Assembly (NCBI GenBank): GCA_040005555.1
Contig: JBDTYT010000011.1
Coordinates: 1-33,156 of the forward strand
Reading direction: 5' to 3'
From: JBDTYT01 sp040005555
GTDB taxonomy: Bacteria > Actinomycetota > UBA4738 > HRBIN12
Length of the DNA: 33,156 nucleotides
Made by a program: the position numbers and the translations under genes. Under the pieces are notes generated by a model. That model was not told the origin of the DNA, made no database searches, and was given only the letters and a program-made list of their open reading frames with translations. Positions 1 through 6,983 of this stretch are shown here, piece after piece (the first letter of the stretch is position 1; every line of letters begins with the position of its first letter).

Positions 1-133
1 CGGCGAGGAGGTCGGCGTCGTGACGAGCACGACGCCGGTCCCTGAGGGCTCGGCTCTGCTCGCACGGGTGCGGTGGTCGGCGGCTGGATCGGATCTACGT
101 ACGGCCGCCGGGACCGCGCTGCGACCAGCCTGA
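1..133 (+). CDS. C-terminal fragment, probable YgfZ/GcvT-like folate-binding protein
   Basis: An open frame enters from the left edge (first full codon at 2) and stops at TGA 131-133, giving 43 residues. The fragment begins GEEVGVVTS and continues through ALLARVRW. A 'G-x-VG-x-VTS ... ALARVR' pattern is typical of the C-terminal barrel of GcvT/YgfZ proteins, where YgfZ (CAF17-like) helps maintain certain Fe-S enzymes. That identification rests on a short, weakly conserved tail and is tentative. The frame and stop are clear. It could instead be the end of an aminomethyltransferase or another barrel-ended protein. The many Fe-S genes elsewhere in the window make YgfZ plausible but do not prove it. 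Confidence 0.45.
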   Translation, partial: GEEVGVVTSTTPVPEGSALLARVRWSAAGSDLRTAAGTALRPA

Positions 134-162
134 GGCCGCCGAGGTGATGCGCCTACTACGGT

Positions 163-188
163 GGAAACGACATTTCAAGACTTCCGTT
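163..188 (+). promoter_or_regulatory. Possible ECF-sigma-type promoter upstream of whiB
   Basis: GGAAAC at 163-168, a 16-nt spacer, then CGTT at 185-188. This matches the general shape of ECF sigma promoters (GGAAC near -35, CGTT near -10). Transcription would start near 195 and leave a leader of about 90 nt before whiB. A similar GGAAAC-N17-CGTA lies upstream of the ECF sigma gene at 23917, so the two might share a regulator. This is inference from two short motifs. Confidence 0.35.
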
Positions 189-284
189 GTCCGGAACCGA
201 CTGATATCTATCGATCAGCCAAACGCGACGGCCTCCAGGCCGATCGGACAGGTTCCACCTCCGCCCGAGGCAGGAGTCAGACCT

Positions 285-563
285 GTGAACACGGAACGCA
301 CCGGCGGCATCGACCTGACCTCCTTACCAACCAACCCCGCCCCACCTGACATGTGGCAGGACCAAGCTAGCTGCCACGGCATCGATCCCGATGTGTTCTT
401 TCCGACCTCGGAGGAAGAAGCGGGCCCGGCGCTCGCCTACTGTGGCGCCTGCCGCATCCGCGAGATGTGCCTAGCCTGGGCCCTGAAGAACGGGGAGCGC
501 TACGGGGTTTGGGGCGGGCTCACCGAGCAGCAACGACGCCGCGTCGTCCGTTTCGTCGCCTGA
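285..563 (+). CDS. WhiB-family iron-sulfur transcription factor
   Basis: A 92-residue WhiB/Wbl protein, the usual length for the family. These actinobacterial proteins bind a [4Fe-4S] cluster through four cysteines, sense redox or NO, and control transcription with the main sigma factor. Visible are the first Cys in SCHGIDPDVFFP, then CGAC and a Cys five residues on (C...CxxC...C), followed by the GVWGG turn and a basic tail (EQQRRRVVRF) suited to DNA contact. The same frame is open back to an ATG at 144. GTG 285 is preferred because CAGGAG (271-276) sits 8 nt upstream and the resulting length fits the family. Which Wbl subfamily it belongs to cannot be decided from the sequence alone. Confidence 0.93.
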   Translation: MNTERTGGIDLTSLPTNPAPPDMWQDQASCHGIDPDVFFPTSEEEAGPALAYCGACRIREMCLAWALKNGERYGVWGGLTEQQRRRVVRFVA

Positions 564-595
564 GGGGCGGCTGGTCGCCGAGCGCAACCTCCCCG

Positions 596-601
596 CATAC
601 T
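596..601 (+). promoter_or_regulatory. Candidate -10 element for the heptose cassette
   Basis: CATACT lies 10 nt before the hddA ATG at 612, and no ribosome-binding site is obvious before that ATG. If used, transcription would start within a few bases of the start codon, giving a nearly leaderless mRNA. The box is weaker than the TANNNT boxes before other genes here. Confidence 0.3.
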
Positions 602-611
602 GGGCGCATCC

Positions 612-1649
612 ATGAACGACCCCACCGTCCGCGCGGCCGCCCCGTTGCGCATCAGCTTCGTCGGCGGCGGGACGGACTTTCCGCACTACTTCCGTCGCGA
701 GGGTGGAGCGGTCCTCTCCGCCACGATCGACCACTACGCCCGGGTGAGCATCGGGCGGCGCCCGGACCGCGAGATCCGGATCCGATCGCTCGACCTGGAG
801 CACGTGGTCGAATACCCCTTAGACGCGAGCCCGGTGTACGACGGGGTCATGGATCTCGCGAAGGCGGCGATCCACAGGATGGGGGTCGAGGGTGGTCTCG
901 ACGTGGACGTGTCCTCGGACGCGCCGCCCGGGAGCGGACTCGGAGGTTCCTCGGCGCTCGTCACCGCGATCGTCGGCGGACTCTCAGCCCTCGGCGGGCG
1001 TGCGTACTCGCGCGAGGAGGTGGCGCAGCTGTCCACCGTGATCGAGCGCGAGGATCTCGGCATCGCCGGCGGATGGCAGGACCAGTACGCGACCGCCTTC
1101 GGCGGGTTCAACCTCATCGAGTTCACGGCCGCCGGCGTGACGGTGACGCCGGTCGACCTCCCGCCTGAAGGGCTCGCCGAGCTCCGCTCCAACCTGCTGC
1201 TCTGCTACACCGGCGCGGTTCGAACGAACCTCGGCCTCATCGACGCTCAGATCCGTTTGTTCCACGAGGGTCGGGAGGAAACCATCCAGGGCATGAAACA
1301 GCTGCACGAGATGGCGTTCGAGATGCGCGACGCGGTCGAGCGGGGTGACGTCGATACCCTCGGCCGCATGCTCCAGGAGGCGTACGAAGCCAAGAAGCGC
1401 ATGAACCCTCACATCGCCGAAGGGACCCCGATCGAGCGCCTCTTCGCGGTGGCGCGCGAAGCCGGGGCGCTCGGGGGCAAGATCTGCGGCGCGGGCGGCG
1501 GCGGGTACCTGCTCCTCGCATGCCGGCCCGAGCGTCAACCGGCGGTGCGCTCCGCGCTCGAAGGGCTCGGCGGGCAGCTCGCTCGGTTCTCGTTCGACCG
1601 ATCGGGGGTGCAGGCCACCGTCGGTGGCCGGACCTGGAGACCCGTGTGA
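612..1649 (+). CDS. hddA: GHMP kinase, D-glycero-alpha-D-manno-heptose 7-phosphate kinase-like
   Basis: A 345-aa GHMP-superfamily sugar kinase that would phosphorylate D-glycero-D-manno-heptose 7-phosphate at C1 using ATP. Evidence is the N-terminal substrate motif (PLRISFVGGGTDFPHYF, residues 11-27), the GHMP ATP-binding loop PPGSGLGGSSA (105-115) and the C-terminal glycine-rich motif KICGAGGGGYLLL. The FVGGGTDFP signature is characteristic of the HddA branch (heptose or fucose kinases) rather than galactokinases or homoserine kinases. Its stop overlaps the GTG of gmhB, and gmhA follows with the same overlap, so three consecutive steps of heptose phosphate metabolism are translated together. 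A related fuco- or heptokinase with another epimer preference is the main alternative. The context supports heptose. Confidence 0.85.
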   Translation: MNDPTVRAAAPLRISFVGGGTDFPHYFRREGGAVLSATIDHYARVSIGRRPDREIRIRSLDLEHVVEYPLDASPVYDGVMDLAKAAIHRMGVEGGLDVDVSSDAPPGSGLGGSSALVTAIVGGLSALGGRAYSREEVAQLSTVIEREDLGIAGGWQDQYATAFGGFNLIEFTAAGVTVTPVDLPPEGLAELRSNLLLCYTGAVRTNLGLIDAQIRLFHEGREETIQGMKQLHEMAFEMRDAVERGDVDTLGRMLQEAYEAKKRMNPHIAEGTPIERLFAVAREAGALGGKICGAGGGGYLLLACRPERQPAVRSALEGLGGQLARFSFDRSGVQATVGGRTWRPV

Positions 1650-2206
1650 GCGGGCGGTTCGTGCTGCTCGATCGCGACGGGACGATCAACGAGGAGGTCG
1701 GTCATCTCGCCGACCCCGACGGCGTCCAGCTGATCCCCGGCTCGCTCGACGCGATGCGTTCGCTGCGCGAGCTCGGGCTCGGGATCGTGATCGTCACGAA
1801 CCAGGCGAACGTCGGGCGAGGGCTGCTGGCCGCGGAGCAACTCGAGGCGGTGAACGCTCGGCTCCTGGAGCTCCTGCGCGCAGGGGGCGTTCACGTCGAC
1901 GGCATCGAGGTCTGCCCGCACCGTCCCGAAGACGGTTGCGAGTGCCGCAAGCCGAAACCCGGGATGGCCCTCCGAGCCGCCGAAACCTTCGGGTTCGAGC
2001 TGGCGGACTCGTTCGTGGTGGGCGATCACGCCGTCGACATGGGCCTCGGCCGGGCCGTGGGCGCTACGACGATCCTCGTGCGCACCGGACACGGCGAGGA
2101 GGAGCTCACGAACGGGGCAGGGGGCCATGCGGACGCGATCGTCGCGGATCTGCGCGAGGCCGCCGCCGTGATCCGCGAGCGGGTTCTCTCCGGAGCCACC
2201 CGGTGA
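1646..2206 (+). CDS. gmhB: D-glycero-D-manno-heptose-1,7-bisphosphate 7-phosphatase
   Basis: A 186-aa HAD phosphatase that removes the 7-phosphate from heptose 1,7-bisphosphate, the step after the kinase. The catalytic motif LLDRDGT supplies the nucleophile D9 and acid/base D11. Motif II is TNQ (51-53). The GmhB-specific zinc loop CPHRPEDGCEC carries C90, H92, C98 and C100. RKPKPGM provides the motif III lysine and VGDHAVDM motif IV. The start is GTG 1646, overlapping the hddA stop (GTGTGA), with GGAG at 1636-1639. The frame stays open further upstream, but homology begins here. A histidinol-phosphatase assignment is possible by fold alone; the flanking heptose genes argue for GmhB. Confidence 0.88.
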   Translation: MSGRFVLLDRDGTINEEVGHLADPDGVQLIPGSLDAMRSLRELGLGIVIVTNQANVGRGLLAAEQLEAVNARLLELLRAGGVHVDGIEVCPHRPEDGCECRKPKPGMALRAAETFGFELADSFVVGDHAVDMGLGRAVGATTILVRTGHGEEELTNGAGGHADAIVADLREAAAVIRERVLSGATR

Positions 2207-2805
2207 GCCTCGAACGGATCCGCGAGTACCTGCTCGAGACCTCGCGGACGGCATCGCGCACTGCGGAGCGCTGTGCCCCCGAGATCTTGGACGCCGCCGC
2301 CGCGATCGTGGAGTCCGTCCGCGAGGACGGCAAGATCCTCATCTGTGGGAACGGCGGCAGCGCCGGCGACGCGCAGCACCTCGCCACCGAGTTCGTGAGC
2401 ACGCTCACCCGAGATCGCCGACGCGCCGCGATCCCGGCGATCGCACTCACGACCGACACGTCCTTGCTGACCGCGGTCGCGAACGATTTCGGCTTCGAGA
2501 GCGTCTTCGCGCGTCAGGTCGAGGCCCTCGGCCGAGCGGGCGATGTCCTGATCGGGATCTCGACCAGTGGCAACTCGGAGAACGTGGTGCGGGCGTTCGC
2601 CCAGGCGAAGGCCGGCCGCCTGCGGACCGTATCGCTCACCGGCGAATCGGGCGGCAAGCTCGGGCCGCTTGCGGACATCGAGATCACGGTCGCGAGCTCG
2701 GAGACCTCGCACATCCAGGAGGCGCACATCGCCGTGGGTCAGCTCATCGCGTTCCTCGTCGAGGACGGGCTCTACCCCAAGGGGAGCCCGACCGTCTCGG
2801 TTTGA
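2203..2805 (+). CDS. gmhA: Sedoheptulose 7-phosphate (phosphoheptose) isomerase
   Basis: A 200-aa SIS-domain isomerase converting sedoheptulose 7-phosphate to D-glycero-D-manno-heptose 7-phosphate, the substrate of the upstream kinase. The SIS core shows ICGNGGSAGDAQHLATEF (48-64; the likely metal/catalytic H59 and E63), ISTSGNSENV (119-128) and ETSHIQEAHIAVGQLIAF (167-184; Q172, E173 and H175 as the second active-site cluster). The start GTG 2203 overlaps the gmhB stop in GTGA, indicating coupling. The frame is open further upstream inside gmhB, but that stretch is arginine-rich shadow. No nucleotidyltransferase (HldE, HddC or HldC type) is present in the window, so the final activated sugar is unknown. 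Confidence 0.9.
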   Translation: MSLERIREYLLETSRTASRTAERCAPEILDAAAAIVESVREDGKILICGNGGSAGDAQHLATEFVSTLTRDRRRAAIPAIALTTDTSLLTAVANDFGFESVFARQVEALGRAGDVLIGISTSGNSENVVRAFAQAKAGRLRTVSLTGESGGKLGPLADIEITVASSETSHIQEAHIAVGQLIAFLVEDGLYPKGSPTVSV

Positions 2806-2831
2806 CCGTCGAACACCTGTTCGGGTAGGGT
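2802..2831 (+). promoter_or_regulatory. Sigma-70-type promoter for the exonuclease/GIY-YIG gene
   Basis: TTGACC (2802-2807) and TAGGGT (2826-2831) are separated by 18 nt, close to the housekeeping consensus. The -35 box overlaps the gmhA stop codon. Transcription would begin near 2838, giving a leader of about 28 nt that contains GGGGAGG at 2852-2858, seven bases before the GTG at 2866. Confidence 0.6.
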
Positions 2832-2865
2832 AACGCTCCCCGCGGCCCCGTGGGGAGGTGGGCCG

Positions 2866-4503
2866 GTGCTCACGGGAGCGGTGCAGACCACCCTCGAAGA
2901 GGGCATCCCCCTCGCCGAGGTGACCTTCTGCGTGGTGGACCTCGAGACGACCGGGGGATCGCCGACAGACTCGAGGATCACCGAGATCGGGGCCGTGAAG
3001 TACCGCGGGGGCGAGCGGATCGGGGTATTCGAGACGCTCGTGAACCCCGAGGTGCCCATCCCGCGGTTCATCACGCACCTGACCGGGATCGATGACCTCG
3101 CGGTCGCCGGCGCCCCACCGATCGAGTGGGCGCTCCCAAGCTTCTCCGAGTTCGCCGGCGGCTGTGTCTTCGTGGCGCACAACGCGCGGTTCGACTTCAC
3201 CTTCGTCAACCTCGCGCTCTCGCGTCTGGACTACGACCCGATACCGCCCCCGCCGGTCTGCACGGCGCGCCTCGCGCGCCGTGTGGTCTGGCCCGACGTC
3301 CCCAACGTGCGGCTCGCCACGCTCGCGCAGTACTTCCGGACCGCGGTGAAACCAAGGCACCGAGCGCTCGCCGACGCGGAGGCCTGCGCCGAGGTGCTTC
3401 ACGGGTTGATCGACCTGGGTGGACGACTCGGGATCCTCACGCTCGGCGACCTGCACGCCGCCGTTCGAGCGCGAGGCCGCCCGAACTTCGGGAAGATCCG
3501 CCTTGCCGACGCACTCCCACACGCCGCAGGCGTCTACCTGTTCAAGGGTCGCGATGGGCGGGTGTTGTACGTCGGCAAGTCCAAGGACCTGCGCGCTCGG
3601 GTGAAGAGCTACTTCTACGGAGACCCGCGCAAGAAGGTCGAGGACCTCCTCACCGAAACGACGCAGGTCGAAGGGATCGCGTGCCATTCGGAGCTCGAAG
3701 CGCTCGTCCTCGAGGCGCGCCTCATCCGCGCGCGCGAGCCGAAGTACAACCGCCGTGGGAAGACGTGGCGCGGCTACGCCTACCTCAAGATCGACCTCGC
3801 CGAGGCGTACCCGCGCATCAAGGTCGTCGCCGAACCAAAGGGCGAGGCGACGTTCCTGGGCCCGTTCCCGTCCACGCAGCGTGCGCGCCTGGCGAAGGAC
3901 GCCCTCGAGGACGTCTTCCCCATCCGTCGATGCACGAGGGCCATGCGCGCCTCCACGCGCTTCGCGCCGTGCGTGCTCGCCGAGATGGGTCGGTGCGTGG
4001 CGCCATGCGACGGCGGCTCCGATCCCGAGCGCTACGGGGAGCTCATCCGCGCTCTCCTCTCCTCCCTCTCCGAGTCGGGTGGGCTCCTCGAAGCGCTCGA
4101 GGAACGGATGCAGGTCCTGGCGGCCGCCGAGCGTTTCGAGGAGGCCGTGCTCGCCCGCGAGCGGCTCCGCGCGATCGCCGAGGCACTCCTGCGTTCGCGA
4201 ACCGACACGTGGCTGCTCGGCACGGATCGACTCCAGGTCCGAGACCACGACGGGCATGTCCTGCGGTTCGCGAACGGGTGGCTCGTGCGAGATCCTTCCG
4301 ACCCAACGCTCCCGCCCCCGCACCCATGTCCCCGGGAGCGCGCCGACGAGCTCGCTGCCGTGCGTTCGTGGCTCGAACACCACCCGGTCCGGGTCGAGGA
4401 AGCCGGTCCCTCGACGGCTGAACCCGTCGAGGGAGGCGCCGCACTCCACCGCCTCCTCACGCGACTGCGAACGCAGGACGGACGACACCGAGCGGGCCGC
4501 TAG
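2866..4503 (+). CDS. DEDDh 3'-5' exonuclease fused to GIY-YIG (UvrC N-half-like) nuclease
   Basis: A 545-aa two-nuclease protein. Residues about 20-185 form a DnaQ-like DEDDh exonuclease: DLETTG (D25, E27), HNARFDF (D110) and HRALADAEA (H165, D170). Residues about 215-300 form a GIY-YIG domain like the UvrC N-terminus: GVYLF (222-226), LYVGKSKDLRARV (234-246) and a catalytic-glutamate segment LEALVLEARLIRAREPKYN. A UVR-like helix pair (AAAERFEEAVLARERLRAI) lies towards the C-terminus. The RNase H-like endonuclease half and the HhH domains of full UvrC are absent. The domain plan is known from actinobacteria and related to Cho-type repair nucleases. The role, single-strand trimming plus incision in DNA repair, is inferred. 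Start GTG 2866 has a strong SD. Confidence 0.88.
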   Translation: MLTGAVQTTLEEGIPLAEVTFCVVDLETTGGSPTDSRITEIGAVKYRGGERIGVFETLVNPEVPIPRFITHLTGIDDLAVAGAPPIEWALPSFSEFAGGCVFVAHNARFDFTFVNLALSRLDYDPIPPPPVCTARLARRVVWPDVPNVRLATLAQYFRTAVKPRHRALADAEACAEVLHGLIDLGGRLGILTLGDLHAAVRARGRPNFGKIRLADALPHAAGVYLFKGRDGRVLYVGKSKDLRARVKSYFYGDPRKKVEDLLTETTQVEGIACHSELEALVLEARLIRAREPKYNRRGKTWRGYAYLKIDLAEAYPRIKVVAEPKGEATFLGPFPSTQRARLAKDALEDVFPIRRCTRAMRASTRFAPCVLAEMGRCVAPCDGGSDPERYGELIRALLSSLSESGGLLEALEERMQVLAAAERFEEAVLARERLRAIAEALLRSRTDTWLLGTDRLQVRDHDGHVLRFANGWLVRDPSDPTLPPPHPCPRERADELAAVRSWLEHHPVRVEEAGPSTAEPVEGGAALHRLLTRLRTQDGRHRAGR

Positions 4504-4506
4504 AAT
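4501..4506 (+). promoter_or_regulatory. -10 box of a probable leaderless promoter (thiolase)
   Basis: TAGAAT overlaps the stop of the upstream nuclease gene and ends exactly 6 nt before the GTG start at 4513. No SD is present. The spacing puts the transcription start at or next to the G of the start codon. Confidence 0.55.
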
Positions 4507-4512
4507 CCGATC

Positions 4513-5691
4513 GTGGAACGCGCGGTGATCCTCGAGGGCGCACGGACGCCGATCGGTCGATTCCTGGGCTCGTTCTCCGAGATCGGGGCGGTGGAGCTCG
4601 GCACGCTGGCCGCGGCCGAGGGGATGCGCCGGGCGGGTATCGAGCCAGATGAGGTCGACCAGACGATCTTCGGGCACGCCCGACAGGCCGGGAACGGGCC
4701 GAACACCGGGCGGCAGGTGAGCGTACGAGCAGGGGTCCCCGTCGGCGTCAGCGGCTACAACGTGAACATCGCCTGCGGCTCCGGGATGAAGGCGGTCCAG
4801 CTGGCTGCGCAACAGATCCAGCTCGGCGACGCCGAGGTCGTGCTTGCCGGGGGAATGGAGAACATGACGCGCGTGCCGTTCATCCTCGACCGGATGCGCT
4901 CGGGCTATCGGATGGGGGATGCGACCGTCCACGACGCGATGTACCTCGACGGGCTGCTCGATCCACTCAGCGGCCTCATCATGGGAGAGACCGCCGAGAA
5001 CCTCGTCGACCTCTACAACATCTCCCGCGAGGAGCAGGACGAGTTCGCGCTCGAATCGCAGCACAAGGCCGCGGCAGCCACGGACCACCGGGCACAGGAG
5101 ATGTTCCCCGTCGAGGCGCCGAGCCCGTCGGGCACGGGCATGATCACGCTCGCAGAGGACGAGCACCCGCGGCCCGACTCCACGCTCGAGACCCTCGCGA
5201 AGCTCCCGCCCGTCTTCCGCGACGGCGGCAGCGTGACGGCGGGGAACTCCTCCGGCATCACCGACGGCGCGGCCTCGCTCGTGCTCATGAGCGAGTCGCG
5301 CGCCCGAGCCGAGTCCCGCGAGCCGCTCGCGCGCATCATCGGGATGTCGTGGGCGGGCGTCCCCCCAGAGATCATGGGCATCGGCCCCGTCCCGGCGACG
5401 AAGAGGGTCCTAGAGCGGACGGGTCTGTCGCTCGCCGACATCGACGTGATCGAGATCAACGAGGCGTTCGCCGCACAGGTGGTCGCCTGCGAGCGCGAGC
5501 TGAAGTTCGACCGCGACACGTTGAACGTCCGCGGAGGTGGGATCGCGCTCGGTCATCCGATCGGCATGAGCGGCGCCCGGCTGCTCCTCACGATGGCCTA
5601 CGAGATGCGCGAGCGCGGACACGCGCTCGGGCTCGCGACGCTTTGCATCTCGGGCGGTCAGGGACTTGCGGTCGTCTTGGAGCGAGCGTGA
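4513..5691 (+). CDS. Acetyl-CoA C-acetyltransferase (thiolase)
   Basis: A 392-aa type-II thiolase that condenses or cleaves acyl-CoA (acetoacetyl-CoA and two acetyl-CoA). All catalytic residues are present: nucleophile C88 in NIACGSGM, EINEAFAAQ (315-322), H348 in GIALGHPIGMSGA and C378 in TLCISGGQG. Length and the single unbroken fold match FadA/PhaA-type enzymes. Biosynthetic (PhaA/AtoB) and degradative (FadA) members cannot be separated here because no hydroxyacyl-CoA dehydrogenase or PHA gene is adjacent. The only linked gene is a ligand-binding-domain protein whose GTG overlaps this stop. The start GTG 4513 is supported by a -10 box at leaderless distance. Confidence 0.93.
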   Translation: MERAVILEGARTPIGRFLGSFSEIGAVELGTLAAAEGMRRAGIEPDEVDQTIFGHARQAGNGPNTGRQVSVRAGVPVGVSGYNVNIACGSGMKAVQLAAQQIQLGDAEVVLAGGMENMTRVPFILDRMRSGYRMGDATVHDAMYLDGLLDPLSGLIMGETAENLVDLYNISREEQDEFALESQHKAAAATDHRAQEMFPVEAPSPSGTGMITLAEDEHPRPDSTLETLAKLPPVFRDGGSVTAGNSSGITDGAASLVLMSESRARAESREPLARIIGMSWAGVPPEIMGIGPVPATKRVLERTGLSLADIDVIEINEAFAAQVVACERELKFDRDTLNVRGGGIALGHPIGMSGARLLLTMAYEMRERGHALGLATLCISGGQGLAVVLERA

Positions 5692-5975
5692 CCGTCCACG
5701 CCGTCGTCCTCATCCAGTGCGAGATCGACGAGATTCCCGAGGCCGCCCAGGCGATCGCGGCCATCGACGGCGTGAGCGAGGTGTACTCGGTTGCCGGCGA
5801 GTTCGATCTGGTGGCGATCGTGCGCGTCGCAGGCCACGACGAGCTGGCGACCGTGATCCCCGGAGGGATCTCGAAGGTCGGGGGCGTCGCGAGGACCGAG
5901 ACCCTGATCGCCTTCCACGTGTACTCGAAGCACGATCTCGAACGGCTCTTCTCGATCGGTTTCGACGAAGGTTGA
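5688..5975 (+). CDS. Stand-alone Lrp/AsnC ligand-binding (RAM/SAM) domain protein
   Basis: A 95-aa protein with only the C-terminal ligand-binding domain of Lrp/AsnC regulators and no HTH. The ferredoxin-like pattern is visible: VHAVVLIQCE...IPEAAQAIAAIDGVSEVYSVAGEFDLVAIVRVAGHDEL...IPGGISKVGGVARTETLIAFHVYS. Such proteins oligomerise and bind amino acids or other small ligands; many have no assigned role. Start GTG 5688 overlaps the thiolase stop in GTGA, so the two are translationally coupled. That suggests sensing of a thiolase-linked metabolite or modulation of the enzyme (inference). The last coding bases are followed only three nucleotides later by the convergent gene's stop. Confidence 0.85.
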   Translation: MTVHAVVLIQCEIDEIPEAAQAIAAIDGVSEVYSVAGEFDLVAIVRVAGHDELATVIPGGISKVGGVARTETLIAFHVYSKHDLERLFSIGFDEG

Positions 5976-5978
5976 GCG

Positions 5979-6347
5979 TTACGGCCGGGCCGCCGGCTCG
6001 GGCAACTGGATGACGATCGGGAGCGCCGTGCGACCCCACTCGCTGAGGTCGTCCGCGTACCGAGGTTGGTACTTCTCCACCAGCAGACGCCTCGCGAGCC
6101 CGTCCTCCTCGTGATCCGTCACCGGCGCGGCGGTCGCGATCATGTCGCGATCGCCGATGCGCAGCCCCACGGTCGGATGTTCACCGAGGTTCTTCACCCA
6201 ATCGCTCCGCTCGCCCCCACCCGAGAGGAGGTAGACACGGCCTTCGTGCAGCGCGAACCAGATCTCGATCGTGTGCGGTTCCCCCGATCGGCGCCCCGTG
6301 GTGGTCACGTAGCAGTGGTCGAGAGCGCCGAGCTCCGCCTCATCCAC
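5979..6347 (-). CDS. Ddn-like nitroreductase/F420-type small oxidoreductase
   Basis: A 122-aa protein of the split-barrel family that includes deazaflavin (F420)-dependent nitroreductases. Characteristic stretches are CYVTTTGRRSGEPHTIEIWFALHEGRVYLLSGGGERSDWVKNL near the N-terminus and PTVGLRIGD after it. In the family the TTGRxSGxPH loop and the RSDWVxNL segment line the cofactor pocket. Cofactor use (F420 or flavin) cannot be proven from sequence. The start is GTG 6347, with GAGGG very close upstream. It is the last gene of a five-gene minus-strand operon and starts 2 nt after the stop of a 35-aa membrane peptide. Confidence 0.8.
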   Translation of the reverse strand: MDEAELGALDHCYVTTTGRRSGEPHTIEIWFALHEGRVYLLSGGGERSDWVKNLGEHPTVGLRIGDRDMIATAAPVTDHEEDGLARRLLVEKYQPRYADDLSEWGRTALPIVIQLPEPAARP

Positions 6348-6349
6348 CC

Positions 6350-6457
6350 TCAGCGCGCGACCCAGACGAGGAGCCCGGCGACCACAACGATCGCCGCGAG
6401 CAAATACAGCAGATCGCCTCGCTTGATCTTGCCGGGCTGCATGGCGTTGAAACCCAT
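6350..6457 (-). CDS. 35-aa single-span membrane protein
   Basis: A small gene reading from ATG 6457 to TGA 6350. The short positively charged N-terminus contains KIKRGD (residues 10-15). A hydrophobic helix LLYLLAAIVVVAGLLVWVA follows (16-34) and the last residue is Arg. AGGAGA lies about 9 nt upstream of the ATG. The gene sits exactly between the stop of the upstream gene (6461) and the start of the reductase (6347). The charge pattern predicts a cytoplasmic N-terminus, with one helix in the membrane. I do not recognise a family. The SD, the snug fit in the operon and the membrane-like composition support a real gene; a partner of the neighbouring reductase or receiver operon is a guess. Confidence 0.65.
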   Translation of the reverse strand: MGFNAMQPGKIKRGDLLYLLAAIVVVAGLLVWVAR

Positions 6458-6460
6458 TGC

Positions 6461-6697
6461 TTACATCTCCTGCGGAGCGAGCAACCGGTAGTACCGCCGG
6501 AACTGCTCCTCTGAGAGCCAGTACGCGTGCTGACGGACCGTCGAGGCGTACGTGTGCGCCTCGACCTCGTCACGGCAGGCCCGCACGGAAGCATCCACAC
6601 CCGCGGGATCGACGATCGCCACGCTCCACCCGTCCTCGCCCCGCCGGATCTCCACCGTGAAACCGTTCGGCGGCGCCGAAGCGGAGGCCGACGTCAC
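6461..6697 (-). CDS. Hypothetical protein, 78 aa
   Basis: A small soluble protein starting at GTG 6697, one nucleotide after the stop of the zinc-ribbon gene. After a short Ala/Ser-rich start it reads FTVEIRRGEDGWSVAIVDPAG, a plausible beta-hairpin, followed by an amphipathic helical half with ACRDEVEAHTYASTVRQHAYWLSEEQFRRYYRL. Aromatic and charged residues dominate the C-terminus. No catalytic motif or family is recognised. Its position, abutting neighbours on both sides, shows that it belongs to the receiver/zinc-ribbon/reductase operon. Confidence 0.7.
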   Translation of the reverse strand: MTSASASAPPNGFTVEIRRGEDGWSVAIVDPAGVDASVRACRDEVEAHTYASTVRQHAYWLSEEQFRRYYRLLAPQEM

Positions 6698-6698
6698 G

Positions 6699-6983
6699 CT
6701 AGGACCCGCCGTGCGCTCGCTCGAGCCGCTCGAGGTACTCGCGGATCTGCGTGATCACCGACTCGGGATCCAAGACGAAATCGGGCTGCATGTCGGCGAT
6801 CTTCTCCAAAGCGTTCTCGAGGGTGTTGCCGGCCGCCTCCGCGTCCCGGAGCGAGTCCACGAGGACGACGGCGTAGTCGGCCTGGAAGGGCTTGCCGTCC
6901 CACGGGCATCTGCCCCCGTTCTGCAGGGTCTGCTCGACCAGGAACTCTCGGCCGCAGTGTCGGCACGTCCCCTTGATCTTCAC
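6699..6983 (-). CDS. Zinc-ribbon-like small protein
   Basis: A 94-aa protein whose N-terminus has a metal-ribbon look: CRHCG (C7, C10), then about 17 residues on CPWDGKPF (C27). Only three cysteines are present, so the fourth ligand would be another residue or a partner. The rest is a helical region including DSLRDAEAAGNTLENALEKIAD and VITQIREYLERLERAH. No enzyme motif is seen. The start GTG 6983 overlaps the stop of the receiver gene (GTGA), a typical coupled arrangement; an upstream extension to 7097 would lie inside that gene. A role as an adaptor or regulator working with the receiver protein is inference from position only. Confidence 0.72.
   Translation of the reverse strand: MKIKGTCRHCGREFLVEQTLQNGGRCPWDGKPFQADYAVVLVDSLRDAEAAGNTLENALEKIADMQPDFVLDPESVITQIREYLERLERAHGGS

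Noticed and set aside
144..284. N-terminal extension of WhiB to ATG 144
   Set aside because: GTG 285 has a good SD and gives the normal family length. The extension contains the candidate ECF promoter.
2026..5166. A 1046-codon open frame on the minus strand
   Set aside because: It lies antisense to gmhA, the nuclease and the thiolase, all clearly recognised. Its translation is Arg/His/Asp/Glu-rich without family motifs: a high-GC codon-bias shadow.
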